DNA of 64,000 nt from Qipengyuania_C sp046254955 (GCF_046254955.1 NZ_JBJXRG010000002.1:310001-374000); one strand, 5' to 3'; positions 36,000 through 45,241 are shown, counted from the stretch's first letter. A program made the numbers and translations. The notes: generated from the letters alone by a model not told the origin.

Positions 36000-37199
36000 G
36001 TGCTTGTTGCCTTGCTGTCGATCTGTGAGGAAAGCGAGGGAGAAGAGCCCGAGCGCCGCGGCCTGCTGCGGTTTGCAGGAAAAAGCGTTGCTGAACGCCA
36101 GATCGATGCATCAATTCGCTTTGGCTGCGAACGAATCGTTTGCCTTGTCGACGGCATCGATTCGGATGTCATCGACCTGCAGGAATGTGCCAAGGACGGC
36201 GGTGCCAAGTTTCACGCTGTCTCGGGCTGCATGGCATTGTTAGGGCAGGTTTCGGGAACTGATGAGCTCCTGGTCTTCGGTGACGGCGTCCTGCCAGAAT
36301 TCTCAGTGCTTGAGGACCGGTTGGGTGACAAACCAGGTGTTCTCGTCATACCTGCGGAACGCGCGGTTGAAGAGGGATACGAGCGCGTAGACGCCGAATG
36401 GGCTTGGGCAGGGGTTCTCCGGGCGCGTGGCTCTATCGTGGAGGGGCTGGCACAGCTCCCTCCGGATAGCGATCCGATATCTGCTCTCCTGCGGCTGTCA
36501 CTCCAGCGCGGTACACGAGTGATTCCGCTCGACGGTGCCAAGGCCATGCGCTCGGGCTGGCTTCTTGCCAAGAGTGAGCAGCAAGTTTCAGAATATGAAG
36601 GAGAGTTTCTGCGCCGCTACGCGAGCCGCAGCGGCATTATCCAGCCAATGCGAGCCTTGGCGGACATGATTGCCTTTCGGATAGCTCCCATGGCCCTCGA
36701 TCGCGGGTTATCGGGAGGCCCAGCAAAAACTTTGGGCATATTGACGGCTGCCGGGGCATTGCTTGGCGGATATGAAGGCTTGGCAATCCTCGGCATGGGT
36801 CTGCTCGCATTCGGATCATTCCTTGGGGATATTGGTCGATCGCTTTCCGGAATGATGAGCGCGATCCATCAAAAAAAGTCACGTTTCCCGTGGCTTGATG
36901 ATGTCATTTTATTTGCTTTCGATGCTGCGTTTATCGCCCTTGCAGTTCTTGCGACGCTGGATGGACCACGCATCGACAATGCAGTGCTATCCGTATTGGT
37001 CGTGGGGTTGCTGAGGCTCGCTGGGCAATCCTCGCGAACCAAGCTCCTTGCACCGCTTCGAGATCGCACACTCGTGTTCACCGGATTTGCCATTGCAGCC
37101 GGGTTGGGCGCTTTAAAGCCAGCCATGGCGGGTATTGCCCTCGTAATCGTGGGACTACTACTTTTCGTGCAGCGGCGAAATCGGCTAACAACCGCTTAA
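36000..37199 (+). CDS. Probable degenerate nucleotidyltransferase/CDP-alcohol transferase-like membrane protein
   Basis: A 399-residue protein. Residues 1-190 resemble a sugar-phosphate nucleotidyltransferase fold (RGLLRFAGKSVAERQIDA, GCERIVCLVD, ELLVFGDGVLPE) but lack the GxGxR nucleotide loop. Residues 205-390 contain five or six membrane helices laid out like a CDP-alcohol phosphatidyltransferase, including SRFPWLDD, but the DGxxAR and second DxxxD catalytic aspartates are missing (SFLGDIGRSL instead). The whole looks like a bifunctional inositol-phosphate cytidylyltransferase/phosphatidyltransferase turned pseudoenzyme. I start it at GTG 36000 with GGGA 7 bases upstream; the frame is open back to 35835. 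Family assignment is tentative. Confidence 0.55.
   Translation: MLVALLSICEESEGEEPERRGLLRFAGKSVAERQIDASIRFGCERIVCLVDGIDSDVIDLQECAKDGGAKFHAVSGCMALLGQVSGTDELLVFGDGVLPEFSVLEDRLGDKPGVLVIPAERAVEEGYERVDAEWAWAGVLRARGSIVEGLAQLPPDSDPISALLRLSLQRGTRVIPLDGAKAMRSGWLLAKSEQQVSEYEGEFLRRYASRSGIIQPMRALADMIAFRIAPMALDRGLSGGPAKTLGILTAAGALLGGYEGLAILGMGLLAFGSFLGDIGRSLSGMMSAIHQKKSRFPWLDDVILFAFDAAFIALAVLATLDGPRIDNAVLSVLVVGLLRLAGQSSRTKLLAPLRDRTLVFTGFAIAAGLGALKPAMAGIALVIVGLLLFVQRRNRLTTA
37185..37199 (+). promoter_or_regulatory. CtrA-like site (CTAA-N7-TTAAC)
   Basis: CTAA, seven bases, TTAAC: one mismatch from TTAA-N7-TTAAC. It overlaps the stop codon of the preceding gene and lies 23 bases before the next gene start. 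It is the second such near-match in 1.4 kb. Candidate only. Confidence 0.25.
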
Positions 37200-37222
37200 C
37201 CACGCTGTGCTAGGATCCGGGC

Positions 37223-38185
37223 ATGATCGAGCACGCACCCGATTCTCCCGAATGGCTGGCTGATGAGGCGGCGCTTGCCAAAGCGCTAGCAGCAGGCGAT
37301 CTTGATCTTGCAAGGATCGCTCCCGTGCTCGCGCATTTGCTGGGAAATGCCGACCACGAACTGTTCAGCGATGAAGTGGTTGCACGGGTTCGCGGCCTCA
37401 TAAGCGGTTTTGCAAAGGAGTTGCTCCGAGCGGAGGCCGAGGGTGCCGGTAGCAATGATAGCCGACCAATATCAATCGATCGGACTGCCAAGCTGGAGCG
37501 TGAACTGGGTTCACACGGTGCGCTATTGGCGCATTGCCATGCCTTGGCACTCGAATGGCAGCTGGCACTTAGGCTCGAGACCGAGCACGCCCTCGATCCG
37601 GTAATCTCACCGCTCATCCAGGCACTGATAGCTTCGGACGAGCCCTCGACTGCATCGCTGGGCATGGAAGTCCTTTCGGCGCAGGCGCGGTTTGCGCGGG
37701 CGCAGCGCAGGATGGAGTTGCCGTTGGACGAGCTGCCGCCGGAGCTTTTCCATGGCGCTCTGCAAGCCTGGCGCAGTACTGCCGAGCCAGCAAATGTCTC
37801 GGCATTGGAGGCAACTGACGAGCGGTTGCGCGCTGGTTACGACCCGTCAAGCAACCGGTTGGGCCTACTCGAAAGGCTGGTTGTAGCGATGAGCAAAGGC
37901 GTGACTGCCGCGCTGACTGTCCAACATGCAGGTGTGGCACTGTTCCTGAGTGCGCTTTCAGCTGCGGCAAGCCAGCCAAGAGAAGGGGTGGTTGCTGCAA
38001 CCAACAAGCGCCAGGCCGTGCGGCTCCTGCTCCTGTTGCGGTCTGCCGGCATCAAGCCTCAATCGGTCGATGAACTCCTGCTCTTTCTCCACGATGACGC
38101 GGCCATTCCGACTGGCAGTAGCACCATCGCGTGCGACAATGCGGCGGCACTGCTGGATGAATCGCCGAACCGGACCCAGTCATGA
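37223..38185 (+). CDS. Hypothetical mostly helical protein
   Basis: A 320-residue soluble protein that I do not recognise. It is rich in Ala/Leu/Glu helices, with a run of leucine-rich helices near the C-terminus (QAVRLLLLLRSAGIKP, VDELLLFLHDD). The length and all-helical character resemble DUF2336-type helical-repeat proteins of alphaproteobacteria, but I cannot confirm this. No signal or membrane segment. It lies between the pseudo-transferase and the kinase-like gene, whose start overlaps its stop (ATGA), so it probably works with the kinase-like protein. Confidence 0.65.
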   Translation: MIEHAPDSPEWLADEAALAKALAAGDLDLARIAPVLAHLLGNADHELFSDEVVARVRGLISGFAKELLRAEAEGAGSNDSRPISIDRTAKLERELGSHGALLAHCHALALEWQLALRLETEHALDPVISPLIQALIASDEPSTASLGMEVLSAQARFARAQRRMELPLDELPPELFHGALQAWRSTAEPANVSALEATDERLRAGYDPSSNRLGLLERLVVAMSKGVTAALTVQHAGVALFLSALSAAASQPREGVVAATNKRQAVRLLLLLRSAGIKPQSVDELLLFLHDDAAIPTGSSTIACDNAAALLDESPNRTQS

Positions 38186-39549
38186 CCGCTGAGGCAAAGA
38201 CATATATCGCGACCGGGCAAACCGACGGCTCCGACAAACTGATCGAGGCAGATGAGCCGCTGGCCAGCCTCCAGGAGCGGTGCGGCGGTGCCATCGGCAC
38301 GATTATCGCAGCTCCGGAAATACTCGCACTGGTTCGGAAATCTAGAGAGTACGGACTGAGGCTCTCGCGAGAAGTCCACGCGTTTGACGGCTCAGATACC
38401 ATTTCTGCATGGATCGACGTCATTCCCCAGAATGCTGGAGGATGCGAGATAGGAGTCGTATCATGGCGAGCACAGCAAGAGGCTGCAGAAGACGAAGCGG
38501 CCACTGCGCAGCTTGCGGTGGAACTTGACCGTCAACTTGCCGAACTGACCGCGCGGCTAAGTCCTTCACAAGGTGTGATCTCGGTCCAGTTCGAAGCTGC
38601 AGACCTCAAGGATCTCGCGGAAAGGATGCAAGTCGGGATCGGAAGGCCGTGGACTGACTTCCTGGAGTTCCCCGCGCTCGGTCACGAACAACCGATGCAT
38701 TGGCGCCTGCTCGACGGCGCACGATGTGTTGTAGAGGGCTCCGATCGCCATTGGACTGCGGTGCTTGTCCCGCTCGGTCAACCGGAACCTGGATCGGCGG
38801 GTTTCGAACTCTACCTGTCCGCGGACACGCCTCTGCCCGATCATGACAACTCGGGCGGAAGTCAGGCTGCTACGGAAGCGCCGGTAATCGGACGCGATAT
38901 CGCGCCGATCTTGCGAGAGCCGATCGGCCGGATCCTGGGCAATGCTGAGACAATTCGTGCCCGGCTCGCGGGTCCGCTCAAGCAGGAGTATAGTGAGTAC
39001 GCTGGCGATATCGCTGACGCAGCGCAGCATCTTCTTGGCCTGATCGACGACTTGGCAGATCTCGAAGTGGTCGAAGGTGAAGACTTCGCGACTGCGCCTG
39101 ACCGGATCGATTTGCTCGATGCCGTTCGGCGCGCCACAGGCATGCTCGCCGGCAAGGCTCAGGAACGGGGCATCGAAATTGCGCTGCCGGATGAGAGTGC
39201 AAGCCTTCCAGCCACGGCAGAATTTCGCCGCGTCATACAGATTTTGCTCAACGTCATCGGGAATGCCCTCAATTACAGCCCCGAAGGGACCAATATTGCC
39301 GTCGCTTTGGCGAAACAGAACGGGCTTGCCACCATTTCCGTCAGCGATCAGGGGAAGGGACTCACTCTCGAACAGCAGGGCAAGGTATTCGAGAAATTCG
39401 AGCGCCTTGGTCGCAGCGGCGATGGCGGTTCAGGCCTCGGTCTCTACATTTCGCAGCGAATTGCGCGCGCAATGGGCGGCGATCTTACCGTTGAAAGCGA
39501 ACCGGGGCAGGGCGCCCGCTTTACGCTGAGCGTGCCTGCCGCCGATTGA
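38182..39549 (+). CDS. Sensor histidine kinase-like protein lacking the phosphoacceptor histidine
   Basis: A 455-residue soluble protein. Residues about 40-215 are an undefined sensor part. Residues 238-300 align well with a HisKA dimerisation domain (EYAGDIADAAQHLLGLIDDL) but where the H-box should read SHELRTPL the sequence is APILREPI, so the phosphorylated His is replaced by P242. The HATPase domain is intact: N361 in NVIGNALN, DQGKG at 389-393, GGSGLGL at 415-421. It could bind ATP but not autophosphorylate in the usual way; a role as a pseudokinase partner is inferred. Start ATG overlaps the previous stop. It converges on citrate synthase, 12 bases apart. Confidence 0.8.
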   Translation: MTAEAKTYIATGQTDGSDKLIEADEPLASLQERCGGAIGTIIAAPEILALVRKSREYGLRLSREVHAFDGSDTISAWIDVIPQNAGGCEIGVVSWRAQQEAAEDEAATAQLAVELDRQLAELTARLSPSQGVISVQFEAADLKDLAERMQVGIGRPWTDFLEFPALGHEQPMHWRLLDGARCVVEGSDRHWTAVLVPLGQPEPGSAGFELYLSADTPLPDHDNSGGSQAATEAPVIGRDIAPILREPIGRILGNAETIRARLAGPLKQEYSEYAGDIADAAQHLLGLIDDLADLEVVEGEDFATAPDRIDLLDAVRRATGMLAGKAQERGIEIALPDESASLPATAEFRRVIQILLNVIGNALNYSPEGTNIAVALAKQNGLATISVSDQGKGLTLEQQGKVFEKFERLGRSGDGGSGLGLYISQRIARAMGGDLTVESEPGQGARFTLSVPAAD

Positions 39550-39561
39550 ACCTTTGAGCTC

Positions 39562-40848
39562 TTAGCGCTTGTCGACTGGAATGTAGTCTCGCTGGGTCGG
39601 GCCGGTGTACAGCTGGCGCGGACGACCGATAACCTGGCCTGGATCGGAGATCATCTCGTTCCACTGCGCGACCCAGCCTACCGTGCGCGCGAGCGCGAAC
39701 AGCGCGGTGAACATGGTAGTCGGGAAGCCAATCGAATTCAGGATGATGCCGGAATAGAAATCCACATTCGGGAACAGCTTCTTTTCCTTGAAGTAATCAT
39801 CGTTGAGCGCGAGCTCTTCCAGCTGGAGTGCGGTTTCGAATACCGGGTCGCTGACTTCTAGCGCGTCGAATACTTCACGCAGCGTCTGCTGCATCACCGT
39901 CGCGCGTGGGTCGTAGTTCTTGTAGACACGGTGGCCGAAACCCATGAGCCGGAACGGATCATTCTTGTCCTTTGCGCGCTCTATGTAGTGCGGGATACGA
40001 TCAGGACTGCCAATTTCCTGTAACATGTTGAGCGCCGCTTCGTTCGCGCCGCCGTGTGCAGGACCCCAAAGGCAGGCAATACCCGCGGCGACACAGGCAA
40101 ACGGGTTTGCGCCAGACGAGCCGGCGAGACGAACCGTCGAGGTCGATGCGTTCTGCTCATGATCGGCATGAAGGATGAATATCCGGTCCATCGCTCGTTC
40201 GATGGCAGGATGTATTTCATATTCCTCCGCTGGAACACCAAATGTCATTCGCAGGAAGTTCCCCGTGTAACTCAAGGAGTTATCAGGGTGAAGGAACGGC
40301 TGCCCTACGGCATATTTGTAAGCCATCGCCGCAATAGTCGGCATCTTGGCGATGAGGCGGTGGGAGCTGATCTTGCGATGCTCGGGATCGGAGATATCGG
40401 TGCTGTCGTGATAAAACGCCGAAAGAGCTCCAACCACACCGCACATGATTGCCATCGGGTGCGCGTCGCGCCGGAAGCCCTGGTAGAACTGCCGGAGCTG
40501 ATCGTGCAGCATGGTGTGCCGGGTGATCGTATGGTTGAAATCGTTCAGATCGTCTTCGCTCGGCAACTCGCCATTCAGAAGCAGGTAGGAAACCTCCATG
40601 AAGCTTGAATGCTCGGCCAGCTGACCGATCGGATAGCCCCGATGGAGAAGCACGCCTTCTTCGCCATCGATATAGGTCAGCGCGCTTTCGCAGCTTGCGG
40701 TTGACTTGTAACCGGGGTCATAGGTGAAAGCGCCCGTCGAACCATACAGTTTGCGAATATCGACCACATCAGGGCCGATACTTCCCTGAAGTACCGGGAA
40801 ATCATGTGTGCCGCCGGCCAGGTTAATCTGCGCCTGTTTATCCGCCAA
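39562..40848 (-). CDS. gltA: Citrate synthase
   Basis: A 428-residue type II citrate synthase that condenses oxaloacetate with acetyl-CoA to start the TCA cycle. Active-site stretches include LWGPAHGGANEAALNM and GFGHRVYKNYDPRA. A TTG at 40848 (reading LADKQAQINLAGG) preceded by AAGGAGAAGAG gives the right length; the longer open frame to 40944 would add a non-homologous Arg-rich stretch. It is downstream of gltX on the same strand by 25 bases. Confidence 0.95.
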   Translation of the reverse strand: MADKQAQINLAGGTHDFPVLQGSIGPDVVDIRKLYGSTGAFTYDPGYKSTASCESALTYIDGEEGVLLHRGYPIGQLAEHSSFMEVSYLLLNGELPSEDDLNDFNHTITRHTMLHDQLRQFYQGFRRDAHPMAIMCGVVGALSAFYHDSTDISDPEHRKISSHRLIAKMPTIAAMAYKYAVGQPFLHPDNSLSYTGNFLRMTFGVPAEEYEIHPAIERAMDRIFILHADHEQNASTSTVRLAGSSGANPFACVAAGIACLWGPAHGGANEAALNMLQEIGSPDRIPHYIERAKDKNDPFRLMGFGHRVYKNYDPRATVMQQTLREVFDALEVSDPVFETALQLEELALNDDYFKEKKLFPNVDFYSGIILNSIGFPTTMFTALFALARTVGWVAQWNEMISDPGQVIGRPRQLYTGPTQRDYIPVDKR

Positions 40849-40873
40849 TTCTCTTCTCCTTACCCCTTTTGCC

Positions 40874-42307
40874 CTAGCTCGCCGGAGCCGCTTGCGCGTC
40901 AACCCGCGCCAGCGATTCTTCCCGGCCAAGCAGGACCAGAACATCGAAAATCCCGGGAGACGTGGTCGTCCCGGTCAGCGCGGCTCTAAGCGGCTGCGCC
41001 AGTTTGCCGAGGCCCAGTTCGAGCTCCTCGGCATGTGATTTGAGACTGGCCTCCAGAGCCTCCAAAGTCCAGTCGTTTTCGGTTTCGAGACGCGCATAAA
41101 TGCTACGCAGACGCTCGCGGGCGTCATCGTCAAGCAATCCGGCAGCCTTTTCTGTCATTTCCAGAGGCCGCTGTTTGAACAGGAACGCAGCACCCTCGGC
41201 AAGTTCATCAAGATTGCGTGCGCGGGTTTTCAATACGGGCATCGCCTCGGTGAGCAGGGCAATGTCCGGATTGCTGCCCAGCCTTTCCGCAATCAGGCCG
41301 GCAAGCCGCGCATTATCCGCCTCGCGAATATAATGCCCGTTGAGGTGCTGAAGTTTCTTCAGATCGAACCGTGAGGGGCTCTTGCCAACGCCCTCAAGGG
41401 TAAAGAGCTCGATTGCCTCTTCGCGGGTAATTTCTTCTCGGTCGCCGTGGCCCCATCCCAGTCGAAGCAGGTAATTGAACAGCGCTTCCGGCAATATCCC
41501 GTGATCGTCGCGGTAGGCCTCTGCGCCGAGCGAACCATGCCGCTTGGACATCTTCGCGCCGTCATTGCCATGGATCAGCGGGACATGCGCGTAAACCGGG
41601 GTGTCCCATCCGCCCTCGATCTCGTTCATCGCATGGATAATCGGGAGCTGGCGGAAGGCGTTGTTGAGGTGGTCGTCGCCGCGAATGATATGGCTCACTC
41701 CCATATCATGGTCGTCGACCACCACTGCCAACATGTAGGTCGGCGTGCCGTCGGCGCGCAAAATAATATAGTCGTCGATCTCGGCGTTTTTGACCGAGAC
41801 TGCGCCCTGGACCGCGTCTTGAATGGTGGTCTCGCTATCCGTGGGTGCCTTGATCCGGACAGCGTAGGGTGCGCCTTCGGGAGCCTCGGAGGGGTCACGA
41901 TCGCGCCACCTGCCATCGTAACGCATCGGCTGCTTGTTCGCGCGCTGTTCGGCGCGCATCGCTTCAAGGTCTTCCGGTGTGGCAAAGCACTTGTAAGCGT
42001 GGCCCGCGGCTAGCAGCTGTTGTGCCACTTCCGCATGGCGTCCTGCTCGCTCGCTCTGGAATACGGGCGGTTCGTCGTAATCAAGGCCAAGCCAGTCGAG
42101 GCCGTCAAGGATGGCATCGATCGCCTCACTCGTGGAGCGTTTGCGGTCGGTGTCCTCGATCCTGAGCAATGCCTTGCCGCCGTAATGGCGGGCGAAAAGC
42201 CAGTTGAACAGTGCAGTGCGGGCCCCGCCAATATGCAGGAAGCCGGTAGGCGAGGGGGCAAAGCGGGTGACCACCTTTCCTTCTTTTAATCCGGCGGCGC
42301 TTGCCAT
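40874..42307 (-). CDS. gltX: Glutamyl-tRNA synthetase
   Basis: A 477-residue class I synthetase charging tRNA-Glu. The HIGH motif is FLHIGGAR near residue 19 and KMSKR appears as AKMSKRHGS. The start ATG 42307 (MASAAGLKEGKVVTRFAPSP) is chosen over an upstream in-frame ATG at 42406, which lies in the divergent comEC coding region. The class-specific anticodon-binding C-terminal domain is present. The gene is divergent from comEC with 27 bases between starts. Confidence 0.96.
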   Translation of the reverse strand: MASAAGLKEGKVVTRFAPSPTGFLHIGGARTALFNWLFARHYGGKALLRIEDTDRKRSTSEAIDAILDGLDWLGLDYDEPPVFQSERAGRHAEVAQQLLAAGHAYKCFATPEDLEAMRAEQRANKQPMRYDGRWRDRDPSEAPEGAPYAVRIKAPTDSETTIQDAVQGAVSVKNAEIDDYIILRADGTPTYMLAVVVDDHDMGVSHIIRGDDHLNNAFRQLPIIHAMNEIEGGWDTPVYAHVPLIHGNDGAKMSKRHGSLGAEAYRDDHGILPEALFNYLLRLGWGHGDREEITREEAIELFTLEGVGKSPSRFDLKKLQHLNGHYIREADNARLAGLIAERLGSNPDIALLTEAMPVLKTRARNLDELAEGAAFLFKQRPLEMTEKAAGLLDDDARERLRSIYARLETENDWTLEALEASLKSHAEELELGLGKLAQPLRAALTGTTTSPGIFDVLVLLGREESLARVDAQAAPAS

Positions 42308-42334
42308 GTCGCGTGACTTCCTTTCGATGGGCTG

Positions 42335-44515
42335 ATGGCTTCCAAGAGCGGGTCCCAAGTTCCCTATGGAAATGAGCCCGATACCGGCCATGCTGCAGTG
42401 CAGCACTCATGGCGCACAGGCGTCCATTTGTCCAGTTTTGCTGCACGAGCGAACGATTTTCTTTTGCAAGCGGGATTTGACCGCGGACCATGGCTAGCAG
42501 TCGCGTTGGCAGGCGGAATCGCGATTTGGTTTCTGCTGGCGTCACCGTGGCAATGGATGGCGTTGATTGCTGGTTGCATCCTGGCCGCAATTGGTGCCTT
42601 ATCGTTGCATCAGTCTGCGACGAGTTTCGGAGAGCTTCGGGCTGCGTTCGTATCCATCTCTCTCGCGATAGCACTTGGAGTCATGGTTATCTGGGCGCGT
42701 TCGGCAATGGTTGGCGCCGAACCGTACGATTTTCCCCGGGTTGAGCGTTTCGAGGCGCGCATACTTGACCGAGAAGAAGAACCGGCGCGAGACCGGGTCA
42801 GGCTGACTTTGGCGATGCGCGATGCAGAGGCGGGAAAGGCGCGCAAAGTGCGAGTCAATGTGCCGCTTGACGCCGACCGGCCTCACTTTCGCGAAGGTGC
42901 AATCATCAGGCTGCGAGCGCGGCTGATGCCGCCTGCGCCGCCAATGCTTCCGGGCGCTTACGACTTCGCCCGCGCCGCTTGGTTCAAGGGATTGTCGGCA
43001 ACGGGTACCGTATTGGGACCGATCGAACTGACCCGCGCGAGCGAGGATGAAAGTTGGCTGGCGCAGGTCCAGCGAAGGCTGTCGCATCATGTGCGCGAGC
43101 AGATGTCAGGTTCGCCCGCCAGCATTGCAGCGGCCTTCGCCAGCGGTGATCGGGGAGCGATCAGCGACGCGGACGAAGAGGCGATGCGCGATTCCGGGCT
43201 CACGCACTTGCTGTCGATCAGCGGATTGCACGTCAGCGCGGTGATCGCTGCGGCGTATCTTCTGTCGATCAAAATCCTGGCTTTGTGGCCCTGGCTGGCA
43301 TTGCGCCTGCGGCTGCCTGTTGTTGCTGCGGCCACGGGCGCGCTTGCCGGGATCGGATATACATTGCTGACAGGCAGCGAAGTGCCCACCGTAAGGAGCT
43401 GTGCGGCAGCCGTACTCGTCCTCATTGCCTTGGCCATGGGGCGTGAGCCGTTATCGATGCGCATGGTCGCAGTCGCTGCCGCGTTCGTCCTGCTTGTTTG
43501 GCCCGAATCGCTGGTCGGTCCAAGCTTCCAGATGAGTTTTGCCGCGGTGCTGTCGATCATCGCCCTACACAACACCGGGTGGGTGCGTGAGTTTCTCGCG
43601 CCCCGTGAGGAAGGATGGCTGGCGAAGATAGGGCGGCGAGGACTGATGTTGCTACTGACCGGGCTTGTGATCGAGCTGGTTTTGATGCCGATAGTCCTGT
43701 TCCATTTCCACCGCGGCGGATTCTACGGGGCGCTCGCGAATGTGATCGCTATTCCATTGGTCACCTTCGTCTCGATGCCGCTAATTGCTATCGGGCTACT
43801 CCTCGACCTTGTAGGAGCGGGTGCTCCAGCATGGTGGCTAGTCCAGCAATCGCTTGAGCTGCTGGTCGGGATTGCACGCTTCACCGCCAAACAGCCCGGA
43901 GCCGTCAAATTGCTCCCCCAGATGGGTGACTTTACGTTTTTCCTTTTCCTATTGGGCCTCCTGTGGCTCGGGCTTTGGCAAGGAAAGGCACGGCTATTCG
44001 GGTTAGCTCCGGTCGCAATCGCGACTGCTATGTTGGCGGTCACCCCCGCTCCCGATGTGCTTATCTCCGGCGACGGCCGACATGTCGGGATCGCAGGAGA
44101 GGACGAGCGCCTGTTGGTCCTTCGCGACGGACGCAGCAGTTTTGCTCGCGACAACCTGCTCGAACTGGCGGGAATGGACGGAGAGCCAATTACCCTGGAG
44201 GAATGGCCTATGGCCCAGTGTTCACGGGACTTCTGCACATTGGGTATCGAGCGCAATGACAGAACCTGGCAGATCCTCATGGCTCGTAGCCGCGATCGGG
44301 TGGAGGAGCGAGCTCTCGCTGCTGCATGCATCAAGGCCGATATTGTTATCGCCGATCGCTGGCTGCCGCGTAGCTGCCAGCCGAAATGGCTCAAGGCGGA
44401 CAAGCGAATGCTGTCGCGGACGGGAGGCCTATCGCTTTACCTTGCTGACGAACGGATCGATTCCGTCGCCGATGGACAAGGCGAACATGGCTGGTGGAAA
44501 GGGCGGCGCGATTGA
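42335..44515 (+). CDS. comEC: ComEC/Rec2 family DNA-uptake channel
   Basis: A 726-residue polytopic membrane protein of the competence family. It has an N-terminal DUF4131/OB-like region (about 90-230), then the competence domain with the hallmark DSGLTHLLSISGLHVSAVIA at about 287-306 and roughly ten helices. The C-terminal soluble part is short and lacks the metallo-beta-lactamase HxHxDH found in many ComEC proteins. In competent bacteria it forms the inner-membrane channel for single-stranded DNA. ATG 42335 is the first start; a shorter start after 42420 is possible. It converges with lexA 33 bases downstream. Confidence 0.9.
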   Translation: MASKSGSQVPYGNEPDTGHAAVQHSWRTGVHLSSFAARANDFLLQAGFDRGPWLAVALAGGIAIWFLLASPWQWMALIAGCILAAIGALSLHQSATSFGELRAAFVSISLAIALGVMVIWARSAMVGAEPYDFPRVERFEARILDREEEPARDRVRLTLAMRDAEAGKARKVRVNVPLDADRPHFREGAIIRLRARLMPPAPPMLPGAYDFARAAWFKGLSATGTVLGPIELTRASEDESWLAQVQRRLSHHVREQMSGSPASIAAAFASGDRGAISDADEEAMRDSGLTHLLSISGLHVSAVIAAAYLLSIKILALWPWLALRLRLPVVAAATGALAGIGYTLLTGSEVPTVRSCAAAVLVLIALAMGREPLSMRMVAVAAAFVLLVWPESLVGPSFQMSFAAVLSIIALHNTGWVREFLAPREEGWLAKIGRRGLMLLLTGLVIELVLMPIVLFHFHRGGFYGALANVIAIPLVTFVSMPLIAIGLLLDLVGAGAPAWWLVQQSLELLVGIARFTAKQPGAVKLLPQMGDFTFFLFLLGLLWLGLWQGKARLFGLAPVAIATAMLAVTPAPDVLISGDGRHVGIAGEDERLLVLRDGRSSFARDNLLELAGMDGEPITLEEWPMAQCSRDFCTLGIERNDRTWQILMARSRDRVEERALAAACIKADIVIADRWLPRSCQPKWLKADKRMLSRTGGLSLYLADERIDSVADGQGEHGWWKGRRD

Positions 44516-44548
44516 GACCACGCAAACGCATTCCTCAAACGTGGCTCA

Positions 44549-45241
44549 TCAGTGGTACCGCCGCAATAGCCCCGCGAGTTTGCCCTGCACCTGCACTTGA
44601 GCAGCGTCATAGACCTGCGGCTGATGCGTCGGGTTGGCCGGATCAAGCCGCACGCGCCCCTGATCGCGATGAAGATACTTGAGCGTCGCTTCCTCATTAT
44701 TGACAAGCGCCACTACGATTTCGCCATCGCGGGCCGTATCGGTCCGCCGAACAAGCGCGAAGTCACCATCAAAGATACCCGCATCGATCATCGAATCGCC
44801 CGATACTTCGAGCGCATAATGTTCGCCCGGGCCGAGCAGCGCCGCAGGGACGGGAAGCGAACTCTGATCTTCGATTGCTTCGATCGGTGCACCGGCGGCA
44901 ATGCGCCCATGAAGCGGAATTTCGATCACATCATTCGCAGCTTCGGACTGTCTGACTTGCGTGCTTCGCGTCGCTGCAGCCACCATGTCATTGGCAGCGC
45001 GGGCGCGCGGAGCAGCGGGAACCGCATCTTCCGGCTGCTTGATCACTTCAAGCGCGCGGGCGCGGTTCGGTAAGCGGCGGATGAAGCCACGCTCTTCCAA
45101 TGCAGAGATCAGGCGATGAACGCCCGACTTACTCTTCAGATCAAGCGCCTCCTTCATTTCCTCGAAACTCGGCGAGATGCCGGTTTCTTCAAGTCGCTGC
45201 TGGATAAAGCGGATCAGTTCGTGCTGTTTTGCAGTCAGCAT
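44549..45241 (-). CDS. lexA: LexA repressor
   Basis: A 230-residue SOS repressor. An N-terminal winged helix-turn-helix (1-65, with SFEEMKEALDLKSKSGVHRL) is joined by an Ala-rich linker, longer than in E. coli, to an S24 peptidase domain. The self-cleavage site is A116-G117 (RIAAGAP), with catalytic S150 (SGDSM) and K188 (ATLKYL). ATG 45241 (MLTAKQHELI) is the family start; ATGs at 45253 and 45271 are less likely. A perfect GTTC-N7-GTTC box lies 55 bases upstream, so it should repress itself. Confidence 0.97.
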   Translation of the reverse strand: MLTAKQHELIRFIQQRLEETGISPSFEEMKEALDLKSKSGVHRLISALEERGFIRRLPNRARALEVIKQPEDAVPAAPRARAANDMVAAATRSTQVRQSEAANDVIEIPLHGRIAAGAPIEAIEDQSSLPVPAALLGPGEHYALEVSGDSMIDAGIFDGDFALVRRTDTARDGEIVVALVNNEEATLKYLHRDQGRVRLDPANPTHQPQVYDAAQVQVQGKLAGLLRRYH

